A stretch of 64,000 bases of DNA from Saprospiraceae bacterium (GCA_016717105.1 JADKGF010000003.1:124001-188000); one strand, 5' to 3'. Counted from the first letter of the stretch, positions 29,144 to 38,833 are shown. The notes: generated by a model from the sequence alone, not told the origin. Program-made: numbers and translations.

Positions 29144-31015
29144 TCAATAATCTATTTTCAAAACCAAAGCACTAAATGGATTTAAAGCCATTATATTTTT
29201 TAAGTCTCCTGTATGGTTGAACTCGAAAATTTTATGGTATTTTCCTATTGGGTCAGGTAGTTCGATCTCTATGGTTTCCGTATTGTTGTTAAAGATAATC
29301 AGATATTTACTTTCATTTGTGGTTCTATAATATGCTAAGATATTTTTATTAGGTGCCAAGTCTGTCATTTGATAACTACCATACACGAAGGTTCGGTCAG
29401 ATTTTCGTAGTTTGATCAGTGATTTATAAAATTCAAACATATTACGATCAAATTCAGGTTTTTCTTCATATTTGTAAGCAGAATATGGACATTGTGTCTC
29501 TATTTCAAATTCTATCTCCGGCCATGTCAATGGTTTTCTGTTATCAGGGTCATCAGCCCCAAACATGCCCATTTCATCACCATTCCAAATATGTGGTGCA
29601 CCTACAAATGTAAACTGATGTAACAGAAACAATTTAGTTCTATAATAGGTAATGAGGCCTGGTTTTTGTGTCCTGTATTGATTGTCTTCTGGCGGTTTGT
29701 TTTTGAACTTGTATTTATTGATATTAAAAAATGAAGATAAAAGTCTTGGTGAATCATGGGAAGAAGCTAGATTCATCATGGCTTGCTGAGTAGCGGGCGG
29801 ATATTTTAGGAAGATGCTATCGGTCTGCCTTTTGAACTGGTCCAAGTTGAGTTTGTCATCGGGCTGCGCGAAGTATCCACGTGCTATTTTGAACCATTGA
29901 TAGTGCATTACGGCATCAAAAACGTCACCTTTGACCCAAGGTGCAGGATCCATCAATTCGTCGGGCCAATTGGTCCACCAGTTTTCGCCAACAAGATAAA
30001 ATTCAGGATTGATACTTCTTACAAACTTTCTGAAATCCCGCCAAAATCCTAAGGGTACATGCTCTGCTACATCCAATCGCATACCATCTATTCCATCTTG
30101 AAAATTACCATCGCCATTGGGATCCATCCATCGCTTACACACAGCAAAGATATGTGCCTTAACTTCAGGATGCAAATTGCCTTCATAAGGATGGCCAAAT
30201 ACTTTGACATCAGCATCTACTTTGCGCAATTCTGGTAAATTCTTTATTCCGAACCAGCCATCGTATTCGAATCTCGTTTGTCCACTTTTTTCATCTTGTA
30301 TAAAACGTGCATGATACCAATCTTTGTAAGGAGATTTATCGAGATTTTTTTCTACGTCTTTGAATGCCCAAAAGTTATTGCCAGTATGATTCCACGAAAA
30401 ATCTAGGATCACTTTCATGCCTTCCTGATGTAGGATTCTTACCAAATTCAGAAATTTTTTATCCGCACTTGTCCATTGCCATGTCTCTGGATTATTATGG
30501 TCTTCACTAGCCATGATCTTTAAATCTCCGATTGGGTCGTCTCCAAATGTCACATCAATGTGGTGGTAATGTCGGGCATCATACTTGTGCAATGAAGGTG
30601 CATCGTTGATCGGATTGAAGTAAATAGCATTGATACCCAAATCCTTTAAATAGGCAATTTTTTGTAATACGCCATCGAGATCGCCGCCATATCTACGCAT
30701 CTGGATCGTACGATAGAAATCAAGCCCAGTTTTTTTTGCCCAAGGCTCTTGCTTATACCAATTGTGGCCCCAATCCGTCAAACTCCAATCATCAGGAAGT
30801 GGATCTATAAGGGCATTGTCATTAGTGATAGGTGTTGGATTATTAGCTTGATTCCCATTAAAAAATCGCTCGACAAAGATCTGATACCAAATGGCCTCTC
30901 TAGCCCAAGCTGGTGGCTGATCGAATGGTAAATCAGATTGAGTTGTATTTATAACTTTTGGCATACATCCAGACATTAAAAGTATCCACAATAAGATGTG
31001 AAAACGAACAATCAT
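29144..31015 (-). CDS. GH13 alpha-amylase family lipoprotein
   Basis: A 623-residue glycoside hydrolase of family GH13. A lipobox MSGC (C17) anchors it to a membrane, probably the outer membrane. Conserved regions appear in order: DFSWNH (205-210), DGMRLDVAEH with nucleophile D315, LVGENWW with acid/base E344, and SSHDSPR with H420-D421. The N-terminal EAIWYQIFVERFFNG and GGDLDGVLQKIAYLKDLGI are typical of the cyclomaltodextrinase/neopullulanase/maltogenic side of the family. It should cut alpha-1,4-glucans or short maltodextrins in the periplasm or at the surface. The 3' side ends 108 bases before ettA; no terminator is obvious. Confidence 0.88.
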   Translation of the reverse strand: MIVRFHILLWILLMSGCMPKVINTTQSDLPFDQPPAWAREAIWYQIFVERFFNGNQANNPTPITNDNALIDPLPDDWSLTDWGHNWYKQEPWAKKTGLDFYRTIQMRRYGGDLDGVLQKIAYLKDLGINAIYFNPINDAPSLHKYDARHYHHIDVTFGDDPIGDLKIMASEDHNNPETWQWTSADKKFLNLVRILHQEGMKVILDFSWNHTGNNFWAFKDVEKNLDKSPYKDWYHARFIQDEKSGQTRFEYDGWFGIKNLPELRKVDADVKVFGHPYEGNLHPEVKAHIFAVCKRWMDPNGDGNFQDGIDGMRLDVAEHVPLGFWRDFRKFVRSINPEFYLVGENWWTNWPDELMDPAPWVKGDVFDAVMHYQWFKIARGYFAQPDDKLNLDQFKRQTDSIFLKYPPATQQAMMNLASSHDSPRLLSSFFNINKYKFKNKPPEDNQYRTQKPGLITYYRTKLFLLHQFTFVGAPHIWNGDEMGMFGADDPDNRKPLTWPEIEFEIETQCPYSAYKYEEKPEFDRNMFEFYKSLIKLRKSDRTFVYGSYQMTDLAPNKNILAYYRTTNESKYLIIFNNNTETIEIELPDPIGKYHKIFEFNHTGDLKNIMALNPFSALVLKIDY

Positions 31016-31083
31016 ACAGATCGATTAAGCCGTAAATATAGTAGATTTCGCGGTGTTGCCTATATGCGGAGAGAAATATTGTT

Positions 31084-31596
31084 TTATTTCTTTTTGAATA
31101 GATTTTTGAAGAACTTCTTTGTGGAAGATTCTCTGCCGACTAACACATACCGCAGACTAAAGCCAGAAGTGGTATAAAATCGTTGATTGCTATTGTTGTT
31201 TCCGATGGTAACCAAAGGTAGATAATCTGTGGAAATACTTAATCTACCAATAGTAAATTCAGCCCCAAAAGTAAATGCTAATCCGGTGCTTGTATTTTGT
31301 TTGGTAGTTTCAAAATTGTAGATTGTAAATTGGCGATGGTATATTCCAGCACCCATAAAAAAATTAAATCTTTTGGTGATCAAAGAATAGTGTTGCTTTA
31401 TAAGTGCTGAATACATCGTGTTTCCTGCAAATGTACCAGGTTGAATATTGAGCTCTACGGTATTCTTATTGGCTATTCTTTGGGCAAAGGAAATACCAAA
31501 ATCATCACCGATACGGATACCCGCCAATGTATTATATTTTTGGGCATGGGCATTTACCACAAGAAAGAAACATATCAGAAGGACTATATTTTTCAA
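31084..31596 (-). CDS. Small outer-membrane beta-barrel-like protein
   Basis: A 170-residue exported protein: signal peptide ends near VVNAHAQK. The mature part alternates polar and hydrophobic residues and is rich in aromatic strand ends (NTVELNIQPGTFAG, FNFFMGAGIYHRQF, LAFTFGAEFTIGRLSIS, GFSLRYVLVGRE), the pattern of an 8-strand barrel. A basic KNLFKKK tail follows the last strand. No named family is recognised. It is downstream of the hairpin that ends the sigma-factor operon and 68 bases upstream of the GH13 gene, so it could be read with GH13. Confidence 0.65.
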   Translation of the reverse strand: MKNIVLLICFFLVVNAHAQKYNTLAGIRIGDDFGISFAQRIANKNTVELNIQPGTFAGNTMYSALIKQHYSLITKRFNFFMGAGIYHRQFTIYNFETTKQNTSTGLAFTFGAEFTIGRLSISTDYLPLVTIGNNNSNQRFYTTSGFSLRYVLVGRESSTKKFFKNLFKKK

Positions 31597-31681
31597 TTTT
31601 GTAAAGTATCAATTTGATAGTAAGACGTAAAATTCGTTCAAATATTACACTTTGACCCAAAAAAATGATTTAAAAATAAAA

Positions 31682-31714
31682 ATTGCTGCCTGAAAACCGA
31701 ATTCAGACAGCAAT
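31682..31714 (-). terminator. Terminator of the ECF sigma/anti-sigma/Spy-like operon
   Basis: A 13-bp inverted repeat with one mismatch (31682-31694 against 31702-31714, arm ATTGCTGCCTGAA) lies 23 bases past the Spy-like stop at 31737. On the minus strand it is followed by a T-rich tail (TTTTTATTTTTAAATC). Confidence 0.7.
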
Positions 31715-31736
31715 ATATTATTTCCCAAAGTGTCAA

Positions 31737-32201
31737 TTACATGCCACCTTTTCTTCCCATTCTTCTTTCTTTCATATTCGAAATGACTTTCTCCTTAAAG
31801 TCTTTTTCCAATCTGAAAAGTTGAGCTATTTTTCTCGGCGGAATGGCTGACTTAAGCTTTTGAATATACTTTTTCTGAATGTCTATTTCCTTAGATTTGG
31901 CGTCAAGCATCGCATACATCATATCTTCTGCTTCTTTGTCCGTCATATCTTTGTTTGGCTTTCTATCTACAGTAGCTCGGAGTTCGTCTATCTCATCCCG
32001 ATAGCTATTGAATACAGGCCAAAATTTCTGAGATTCTGCTTCAGTCAGCTCCAATTCTGTGGTGATAAAGGCTACCTTTTGGGCTTTCAATTTGTCTTTC
32101 ATCTGAGCTTTGCGATCACCATTTTGCGCAGTTGCAAAAAAGCTAGTAAAAAGCATAAAAAATAATAAAATGGTTTTTGCATTAAAATTTAAAGTGTTCA
32201 T
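31737..32201 (-). CDS. Spy/CpxP (LTXXQ)-like periplasmic protein
   Basis: A 154-residue exported protein: signal peptide ends near FFATAQNG. The mature part is all helical and very charged. It contains the ELELTEAESQKFWPVFNSY segment, a variant of the LTxxQ motif of Spy/CpxP/CnrX proteins, and a second helix pair ending in Lys/Arg-rich MKERRMGRKGGM. Family members bind unfolded proteins or metals in the periplasm. Here it follows an ECF sigma factor and its anti-sigma factor and is cut off by a terminator, so it is probably a sensor or effector of that stress circuit. Confidence 0.78.
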   Translation of the reverse strand: MNTLNFNAKTILLFFMLFTSFFATAQNGDRKAQMKDKLKAQKVAFITTELELTEAESQKFWPVFNSYRDEIDELRATVDRKPNKDMTDKEAEDMMYAMLDAKSKEIDIQKKYIQKLKSAIPPRKIAQLFRLEKDFKEKVISNMKERRMGRKGGM

Positions 32202-32240
32202 GGTTTGTACTTTTTAAATATATTAAGGAATAAAGTGTTT

Positions 32241-32798
32241 CTAAAATTCAAATTCAGAATTAAACATGGTTTCATCTGTAAAACTATCTGGCAATTCTGT
32301 GACTCCTATATCTGCAACTGAAAGATCGGATTCTTCTACCAAACCATTTTCTATAAGCAATTCTATATCGCCATCTTCGATATTGTCCTGTAGATATAGA
32401 TAATACATAGCATCCTCCGTACTGTTACTAGCTATAGGTGACAGCGAGGTAGTCGCATTGTTTTCGCTCCATCGATTTATCCCTATGAAGGCCAAAACTA
32501 ATACAATGCTAGCTGCTGCCAGATATTTTACCACTGGTTTTTTATATAAGGGAATCACTTTTTGTTCATCCTGAACCAGCGAAACTATACGATTTTCTAA
32601 CGAATCCATATATCCAGATGGAATACTAGGTTTTCGTTGATCTAGATGTAAAAAATTTAGCTGTCTTACTATTTGATCTTCTACATCTTCAAAATATCCT
32701 TTCGGCACAGATTTTCTGTTTGTTTTAGGCAAACGAGCCAAATTCGGTGCTAAGGATTCTAATTCTTCGCGAATATCGCTGTTATCGTGCTTTGTCAT
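32241..32798 (-). CDS. Single-span anti-sigma factor-like protein
   Basis: A 185-residue protein with a cytoplasmic N-terminal half, one membrane helix (about residues 87-105, VVKYLAAASIVLVLAFIGI) and an acidic periplasmic tail. The N-terminal part holds two copies of a short motif, VPKGYFEDVEDQIV and IPSGYMDSLENRIV, about 35 residues apart; these could be two sigma-binding helices. Its start overlaps the sigma gene stop by 4 bases (ATGA type). Position, topology and coupling make it the anti-sigma factor, although no HCC zinc motif is present. Confidence 0.72.
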   Translation of the reverse strand: MTKHDNSDIREELESLAPNLARLPKTNRKSVPKGYFEDVEDQIVRQLNFLHLDQRKPSIPSGYMDSLENRIVSLVQDEQKVIPLYKKPVVKYLAAASIVLVLAFIGINRWSENNATTSLSPIASNSTEDAMYYLYLQDNIEDGDIELLIENGLVEESDLSVADIGVTELPDSFTDETMFNSEFEF

Positions 32799-33337
32799 AA
32801 TGATGATTTTATATGGTCTTCAATTTTTTTTGCTGCATGATGATAAGATGCTTTCAGCGCACCAACGGACGTGTCAGTAATGTCTGCAATATCCTGATAG
32901 GACATCTCATCATAATAGCGTAAATTAAAAACTAATTTTTGTTTTTCAGGAAGCAAACTTATGGCTTCATTGAGCTTGTTTAACACTAAATCGCCATCGG
33001 TTTCATCTTGTGCTCTCATATAAAAGACAGCGGTATTTTCGATTGATTCCTGATTGATATTTTTTTTATTTTTAAGAAAGTTGAGACACTCATTGGTTGC
33101 AATTCGATACAACCATGTATAAAGTGCTGCTTGTTGTTGAAATTGACTTAAATTTTTGATCACTTTAATAAAGGTATTCTGCAATACATCATCCGCATCT
33201 TCATGGTCATTTACCATTCGCCGGATATGCCAATACAATTTTTCCTTGTACTTGCTGACCAGCAACCTATATCCTTTGTTCTGTTCGCCAGCTTGGAGGA
33301 TCAAATGCAAGATTTCATTATCTGTTATCGTGGTCAT
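32795..33337 (-). CDS. ECF-family RNA polymerase sigma factor
   Basis: A 180-residue sigma-70 ECF protein. Region 2 is seen in HIRRMVNDHEDADDVLQNTF and region 4 in LPEKQKLVFNLRYYDEMSYQ followed by a helix-turn-helix (IADITDTSVGALKASYHHAA). There is no region 1 or 3, as expected. It is the first gene of a three-gene unit (sigma, anti-sigma, Spy-like protein) with 4-base overlap into the second gene. The regulon is unknown. Its own promoter should lie in the 120-base gap shared with the divergent haloperoxidase-like gene. Confidence 0.92.
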   Translation of the reverse strand: MTTITDNEILHLILQAGEQNKGYRLLVSKYKEKLYWHIRRMVNDHEDADDVLQNTFIKVIKNLSQFQQQAALYTWLYRIATNECLNFLKNKKNINQESIENTAVFYMRAQDETDGDLVLNKLNEAISLLPEKQKLVFNLRYYDEMSYQDIADITDTSVGALKASYHHAAKKIEDHIKSSL

Positions 33338-33424
33338 CGTTGATGTTTGTAATATTATAGACTGTATTAATAAAAATAAGTTTAATCAAGATGAAAATTT
33401 ATGCTAAAAATTATTATTGTATTG

Positions 33425-33432
33425 TATATTTG
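33425..33432 (+). promoter_or_regulatory. -7 element for the haloperoxidase-like gene
   Basis: TATATTTG matches TAnnTTTG and lies 25 bases before ATG 33458. An imperfect TTTA at 33399-33402 has a 22-base spacer and could stand in for the -33 box. Confidence 0.45.
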
Positions 33433-33457
33433 TGACGTACAATTTTAATGTATTCAA

Positions 33458-34786
33458 ATGTTTCGATATGTCTTAGCGGCCTTCACCTTGGCTGCACTCT
33501 TTTCCTGTAAAAATGAAAATAAAGATTACGCTAAAGTCACCAATGATGCCACTGTCTATCACGGATCTGTGAAGGCCCTGACTGATGTGATAGTGCACGA
33601 TATTTTTTCTCCACCTGTGGCAAGTCGCATATATTCCTATGCCAGTATAGCAGGATACGAAGGTGCGAGATATGGTGACAGCACGTATCGGTCATTGGCT
33701 GGTCAGATACCACATTTAGCTGGCCTTCCGACACCTGAGGCAAATAAAGAATATTGCTGGCCGATGGTTTCATCGCTTGCTTTTCTCCAAACTGGCAAAA
33801 CACTGATTTTTTCAGAAGATACTTTACAAGCTTTTATCACTAAGACCTTGGATTTTTATAAAAATTCAGGAATGCCCGAAGAAGTGTACGACAGATCTGC
33901 GGCTTTTGCTGGTGCAATATCCAAACATATCATCGCTTGGTCAGGCAAAGATAAATATAAGGAGTCTCGATCTTATCCTAAATACAGCCTACAAAAAGAT
34001 CCGGCAACTTGGCAACCGACGCCACCAGGATATATGGACGGCATCGAGCCTTCATGGAACAAAATCAGGACAATGGTCATGGATTCGGCTTCACAATTCA
34101 AACCTGTGCCGCCACCTGTATTTAATGTCAAAGACAAAAATAGTCCTTTCTTCAAAGAAGTATTGGAGACCTATAATACCGTAAAAAATGCCGATGCCGA
34201 ACAAACAGAAATTGCCAATTTTTGGGACTGCAATCCTTATAAACTTAATGTCACTGGCCACGTAATGCACGCAACAAAAAAAATATCTCCAGGTGGTCAT
34301 TGGATCAATATAGTCGGCGTTGCAGGCAAAAAGAGTCAAGCAGATTATGTCAAAGCATCAGCTTCTTATGCCATGGTATCAATAGCCTTATTTGACGCTT
34401 TCGTCAGTTGCTGGGATGAAAAATACCGAAGTCTTCTCGTAAGACCCGAAACAGTGATCAACGAACAAATAGATCCCGAATGGTTGCCTATGTTGCAGAC
34501 GCCACCTTTTCCAGAATATACAAGCGGACACTCTGTAGCGTCATCAGCTGCATCTGTAGTGCTTACATCCATTTATGGCGATAAGTTCGCCTACGATGAT
34601 GATACTGAAGTTGAATTCGGTTTGCCGGTACGGAAATTTACATCTTTTGACCAAGCTGCGGCAGAAGCATCTATTTCAAGATTGTACGGTGGTATTCACT
34701 ACCGATCTGCCATAGAAAATGGTATTACCCAAGGTAAATCTATTGGAAGTCTTGTAGTGAATAAAATCAAGTTGAAGGGAAATTAA
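33458..34786 (+). CDS. Vanadium haloperoxidase/PAP2-like lipoprotein
   Basis: A 442-residue lipoprotein (lipobox LFSC, C17). The C-terminal half carries the vanadate/phosphate-binding signature of the vanadium-haloperoxidase/PAP2 superfamily: PPFPEYTSGHSVASS and SRLYGGIHYRSAIENG. In this family these hold the oxyanion through Arg, Ser-Gly-His and His residues. The N-terminal half is the helical part typical of bacterial haloperoxidase-like proteins. It could be a peroxidase using vanadate or an acid phosphatase; sequence alone does not separate the two. It ends 28 bases before the stop of the convergent broken GT2. Confidence 0.82.
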   Translation: MFRYVLAAFTLAALFSCKNENKDYAKVTNDATVYHGSVKALTDVIVHDIFSPPVASRIYSYASIAGYEGARYGDSTYRSLAGQIPHLAGLPTPEANKEYCWPMVSSLAFLQTGKTLIFSEDTLQAFITKTLDFYKNSGMPEEVYDRSAAFAGAISKHIIAWSGKDKYKESRSYPKYSLQKDPATWQPTPPGYMDGIEPSWNKIRTMVMDSASQFKPVPPPVFNVKDKNSPFFKEVLETYNTVKNADAEQTEIANFWDCNPYKLNVTGHVMHATKKISPGGHWINIVGVAGKKSQADYVKASASYAMVSIALFDAFVSCWDEKYRSLLVRPETVINEQIDPEWLPMLQTPPFPEYTSGHSVASSAASVVLTSIYGDKFAYDDDTEVEFGLPVRKFTSFDQAAAEASISRLYGGIHYRSAIENGITQGKSIGSLVVNKIKLKGN

Positions 34787-34814
34787 TAGGACGTAAATAA
34801 GAATTTTCAAACTT

Positions 34815-35902
34815 TTACCACTTATCCTTTCGGAAATATCCATACACAGGTAGTACAAGATAATACATCATCATTGCTATATCAAGCAAAGGAAAGAATA
34901 ACCATAGGTCATGGCCATTCAATCGCTTAAAAAAGTGGTATTGACAAGCCATTTGGGTAAGCCATTTTACCGATAATATGGCAATACAACTTATGATGCT
35001 TATGCTATTTGTTGCCAAGGATGTCATCAAAATCAAATAAACCATCAATTGTACCATCGCAAACAGGCCCAAAAAGAACTGAATTTTTGGTCGATAGTGC
35101 ACAGACGTAGTGATATGTCTTGATTTTTTGGTGAAGGGAAAGCCTTTGGGTCAATTTTGCATCAGAAAAAACAAAGGTCCGATCATCCAAACACACCGCT
35201 GTGTTAGATCCATTAGCTGCATCCGAGATTAGCAGATCGTCATCGCCTGAAGGCAAATGTTGGTGACTTGAAAAACCATTTACAGCCAAGAAAAGTGACT
35301 TTTTGTACAAGAGATTTCTACCTACACCCATGTATGGTAATCCACTCTTGGCATAAGTGAAATATTGCATAGCCGTCAAAATCGTCTCATATCTCGCAAA
35401 AGCATTGACCGTCTAGCTGTTTTTACGCAACGACGATAACCCAGACAATTTCTGTCTTCGGATCATCCAACAGTTTCGTGACCATCGTTTTTATCCACAA
35501 ATCGGACGACGGCAGACAGTCAGCATCTGTAAACAATAGGATGTCGTGTTTCGCATGTGAGATGGCTTCTGACAAAGCAGCTTTTTTGCCTGGTAAGTCC
35601 AAGGTTGCCCGCAGGCGGATTAATTTCGCGTCATTAATGTGGCTCAAATAGGATTCAGAATCATCACTACTAAAATCATTGATGGCTATGACTTCAAAAT
35701 CGGAATACTTTTGGTCGAGTACGGCTTGTACAGTAGTGGCAATGTGTTGACCTGCGTTTTTATAAGCAATAATGACCGTAACAGGTGGCAATTTTTTATT
35801 GGTAATTTCGACAGGATAGATGCGGCGATTCGCAATGTAAAACCACAACCAAAAAGCTGTGATGACTAGCAAAGAAAAAATCAAAATTGAATAAAATATC
35901 AT
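34815..35902 (-). pseudogene. Family 2 glycosyltransferase, frame broken at about 35140 and 35420
   Basis: Three minus-strand pieces make one GT2 membrane protein of about 365 residues. 35423-35902: N-terminal helix and GT-A domain (VIIAYKNAGQ, INDFSSDDS, LFTDADCLPSS). 35005-35379: YMGVGRNLLYKK and the SGDDDLLI acceptor motif. 34815-35102: C-terminal membrane helices preceded by HYRPKIQFFLG. The first shift is near 35420 with an extra TAG close by; the second is near 35140, where SRHITTSVHYRPK continues in the third frame. The original enzyme resembles Bacteroidota GT2 proteins with C-terminal transmembrane helices. It directly follows the damaged 3' end of pyrD. Dense lesions in about 1 kb suggest a poor-consensus patch or real decay. 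Confidence 0.72.
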
Positions 35903-35987
35903 TGATTTTGTGGGCTGCGACGATCAGATGAGATTTTTGTTGGATGCCTGTAAGGATGGATTTGACCAAGCCAGGGACCTTCATACA

Positions 35988-36980
35988 CTAATCCCGAATA
36001 CACTTGACTAACGATGCACCAGCTTCGAGTTTTTCTATGGCATCAGCAGCGCAGGTAATGCCGCCTACACCTATGATCGTAATCTTACCTGCTGATTTTT
36101 GATGGATATATCGGATGATTTCTGTAGATCGGTCTGCAAGTGGTTTTCCGCTAAGTCCGCCGGCTCCGATGGTGTCCGTATTGGTGGTAAGTTTGCTACG
36201 ATCCAGCGTCGTATTGGTGGCGATGACGCCATGGATGCCCGAAGTTTGGACGATGTCGATGATGTCATCCAACTGTGATGTAGTCAGATCAGGTGCGATT
36301 TTAAGTAAAATAGGTTTTGTGGCTGGTTTTAAGGTGTTACGAGCCATCAATGTTGTGAGTAGCTCCGTCAAGGGCGCTTTTTCTTGCAGTTCTCTCAGTC
36401 CTGGTGTATTGGGCGAGCTGACATTGACTACAAAATAACCCACATAACCATACAAGGCTTCGAAACAGATAAGGTAGTCATTCAGTGCGTTTTCATTGGG
36501 AGTAACTTTGTTTTTGCCGATGTTGCCACCGATGATAAGCTTCGTTTGGCTCCTTTTTTTCAGGTTTTCTACGAGTGCGCCTACACCATCATTATTGAAT
36601 CCCATGCGATTGATAAGTGCATTGTCTTGTGGCAGTCTGAATAATCTAGGTTTGTCATTGCCAGACTGGCCGACAGGCGTCACAGTGCCGATCTCAATAA
36701 ACCCAAAGCCCAATACAGACATAGCGTCATAGTATTTACCATCTTTATCAAATCCTGCGGCTAGACCCACTGGATTCGGGAAAGTAATACCCCAAAGCTC
36801 GCGACTGAGTCTCGTATCTTCGATGGCATACATAGTGCGAAACAACCATTTCATGCCAGGAATACCCAAAACAAAACGTAGCAAGGTAACCGTGATCTTA
36901 TGGGCAGTCTCAGGATCGAGTAAAAATAAGATGGGTTTTAGCAGGTAGCGATACACAAAGTTGGATTTTTGTTGGGTCAA
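35988..36980 (-). CDS. pyrD: Quinone-dependent dihydroorotate dehydrogenase (class 2), 3' end frameshifted
   Basis: A 330-residue class 2 PyrD, which oxidises dihydroorotate to orotate with quinone at the inner membrane. The N-terminal membrane-binding helix pair is followed by [25 protein letters not shown], and [13 protein letters not shown] with the catalytic serine region. The frame ends at ...[10 protein letters not shown], about 20 residues short of the normal end. The missing tail is visible: [11 protein letters not shown] in a second frame, then GLVKSILTGIQQ in a third. Loss of one base after TTAGT and gain of one in GGTCCCTGG would explain it, and removing one A after GIQQ would give a stop at 35924-35926. 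The first 300 residues are intact, so the gene is probably functional in the organism. Confidence 0.88.
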   Translation of the reverse strand: MTQQKSNFVYRYLLKPILFLLDPETAHKITVTLLRFVLGIPGMKWLFRTMYAIEDTRLSRELWGITFPNPVGLAAGFDKDGKYYDAMSVLGFGFIEIGTVTPVGQSGNDKPRLFRLPQDNALINRMGFNNDGVGALVENLKKRSQTKLIIGGNIGKNKVTPNENALNDYLICFEALYGYVGYFVVNVSSPNTPGLRELQEKAPLTELLTTLMARNTLKPATKPILLKIAPDLTTSQLDDIIDIVQTSGIHGVIATNTTLDRSKLTTNTDTIGAGGLSGKPLADRSTEIIRYIHQKSAGKITIIGVGGITCAADAIEKLEAGASLVKCIRD

Positions 36981-37155
36981 AGGTACGCAGAATAGCTAGT
37001 TTCTTATCTTTTTCATTGTGGAAATTAGAATAGGTAAATTCAGACCAATTAGATTGGTATTTTTTAATGGATGGTGAAAAGTTACACGTAGTAAATTGCG
37101 GCAGTTATTAGCTGCTAATTTTGGATTTAGCCAAGTTTGAGCAAAAAAACTAAAA

Positions 37156-37350
37156 TTCATCCTTATAATTTTCTTCCCAAACAATACCACCAAATCTGAC
37201 AAATGATTATCTTTGGACTCATAATCTAGATATGAAGTACGGCATGTGGAAATAGAGTCAGAAAAGGAAAAAGTATCTATATATTGCAAAAGAGTATAAA
37301 TTGATGAATATGAATTATTGTGTTGAAAATGAATAGGTTAGAACGTGGGG
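37156..37350 (+). repeat. Left repeat copy 1 (L1) of the accessory modules
   Basis: About 195 noncoding bases closely related to 46461-46652. A 17-base identical word (AGTCAGAAAAGGAAAAA, 37256-37272 and 46559-46575) sits within longer diverged similarity. Other shared words are AATCTAGATATG and GAAAATGAATA. Similarity stops before the first cargo gene at 37427. The rest of the gap 36981-37426 shows no gene. Confidence 0.7.
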
Positions 37351-37426
37351 ATTGTATTTGATGTTTTAGGCAAGTTTGCGCATAGGCAATTGTTCTTGGT
37401 CATTATAAATTTAAATAAAGTATAAC

Positions 37427-37930
37427 ATGGGATTTTTTAATTTTTTTAAAAACAAAAATAAACAAGAAGACATTCCACAATCAGAGTCAAACCAAATAGA
37501 TGACTCTCAAAAGGAATTTATTCAAGATATGACAGGCAATGCTGAACGAATTGTAGAAGCATACAATCAAGCACTTGGCGGATCATTAGATTATAGCGTT
37601 AAAAGTCTGAAAGTTCTTGATGAACTACTTGAACAATTTCACCAAAACAAAGACGAAGTTGATGAAGAGATCTTAAGTGATTTAATTGGTCAAGCAGGTG
37701 GATATATTTTTGAAGTGGCTCGTAGGAATTTTAGTGGTAAATATTATTGGTATGAACAAATGAACCAACCTATTCTTGTTACTGGCCAACCAAAATTTGA
37801 AATTTCAATTATAGCTTTTGACAAGGTAAAGATGCGTCTTGAAAACGGTAAAGAAGACAACATCCCTTTCTATTTTAAAGGATATGAAGAAAGAGTAAGA
37901 AAAAAGGGATTGAAGGAGATAAAGCATTGA
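37427..37930 (+). CDS. Small cytoplasmic protein of unknown function
   Basis: A 167-residue protein without signal or membrane segment. It starts MGFFNFFKNKNKQ, a pattern common in small immunity or tail-less accessory proteins, followed by an acidic helical part and a C-terminal alpha/beta domain (GGYIFEVARRNFSGKYYWYE, then FEISIIAFDKVKMRLENGKE). The latter weakly recalls DUF3806-like domains; I would not assign it. It is the first gene after repeat L1 and is followed by a 134-base spacer without a terminator. Possibly an immunity-type cargo gene (inference). Confidence 0.6.
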   Translation: MGFFNFFKNKNKQEDIPQSESNQIDDSQKEFIQDMTGNAERIVEAYNQALGGSLDYSVKSLKVLDELLEQFHQNKDEVDEEILSDLIGQAGGYIFEVARRNFSGKYYWYEQMNQPILVTGQPKFEISIIAFDKVKMRLENGKEDNIPFYFKGYEERVRKKGLKEIKH

Positions 37931-38064
37931 TTAATTAAAAAAGACCCCACAACAATGTATAGACCATACGCCCTAAAGGTCGTACAGCAGGTGTACTAGA
38001 CGTTACCGCATTTAAAAAAAAGAATAGTAACAAAAATTAATTTCCAATACAAAAGAAAAATATC

Positions 38065-38787
38065 ATGAATAAATTCTCATCTATTAATCTAATCCTTATT
38101 CTTTTGATTATTATTTCAGGTTGTGGTGATGGCGATTTGAACCAAATTGATGAAAACTTTAATTTGACGGAATGTGAAAATATATCAAAATTAGGAAAAA
38201 TATTAAGTCTTGAAGAGTCCAAAAATTTCATGCCTTATCCCGATAGTATTTCTAAAATAATTTTCACCAATTCTCAAGGAGAAGAATTTGTAGGAAAAGT
38301 AAACTATTATAAAACATATGTAGCAAATGCTTTTACAGGTGGATTGGATCATTGTCCAATTGATTCACAAATTCAAATCCGTTACGAATGGATGCCTGAA
38401 ATAAAAGTCATTAACATTCAAATAGATACACTCGATATTCTAATGGAAGTTAGTATTAGTCCTACTATTTATCATGAAGATTTTAGTCAAAAATTGGTTG
38501 CAGATATTTGTCATATGTTTTTAATTACTCCGCTTGAAGCCACTAAGCCAAACTCACAGATGGCAATAATTGTAAATAGAAGAAATCATCCAAACCCACC
38601 TAAAAGTTATACAGAATATCACGATGAATATCTGATACATGGAAAGAAATATAATGAAGTTTATATCCAAACACCAAACGTAAGTGAAGAATTTACGTTG
38701 TATTTTAGTAATCACGTCGGTATTGTAGGGTTTAAAGGTGAGATTAATGGTAATACTATTGACTTAAAATTTGATAGAATTGAATAA
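38065..38787 (+). CDS. Lipoprotein of unknown function
   Basis: A 240-residue lipoprotein: a hydrophobic N-terminus ends in the lipobox IISGC (C20). The mature part is acidic and beta-rich, with FVGKVNYYKTYVANAFTGG in the first half and a DEYLIHGKKYNEVYIQ strand pair near the C-terminus. No family recognised. ATG 38065 is the only start that gives the signal. It is the second gene of the repeat-bounded set at 37.2-40.1 kb and has no functional link to the neighbours that I can see. Confidence 0.62.
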   Translation: MNKFSSINLILILLIIISGCGDGDLNQIDENFNLTECENISKLGKILSLEESKNFMPYPDSISKIIFTNSQGEEFVGKVNYYKTYVANAFTGGLDHCPIDSQIQIRYEWMPEIKVINIQIDTLDILMEVSISPTIYHEDFSQKLVADICHMFLITPLEATKPNSQMAIIVNRRNHPNPPKSYTEYHDEYLIHGKKYNEVYIQTPNVSEEFTLYFSNHVGIVGFKGEINGNTIDLKFDRIE

Positions 38788-38833
38788 AAAAAACCAATCA
38801 GTTAATAAGATGTTACCACGCTAGCCAACCTAT

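Noticed and set aside
36996..37289. 97-codon minus-strand frame upstream of pyrD
   Set aside because: It overlaps repeat L1, whose second copy has no corresponding frame; no recognisable protein features.
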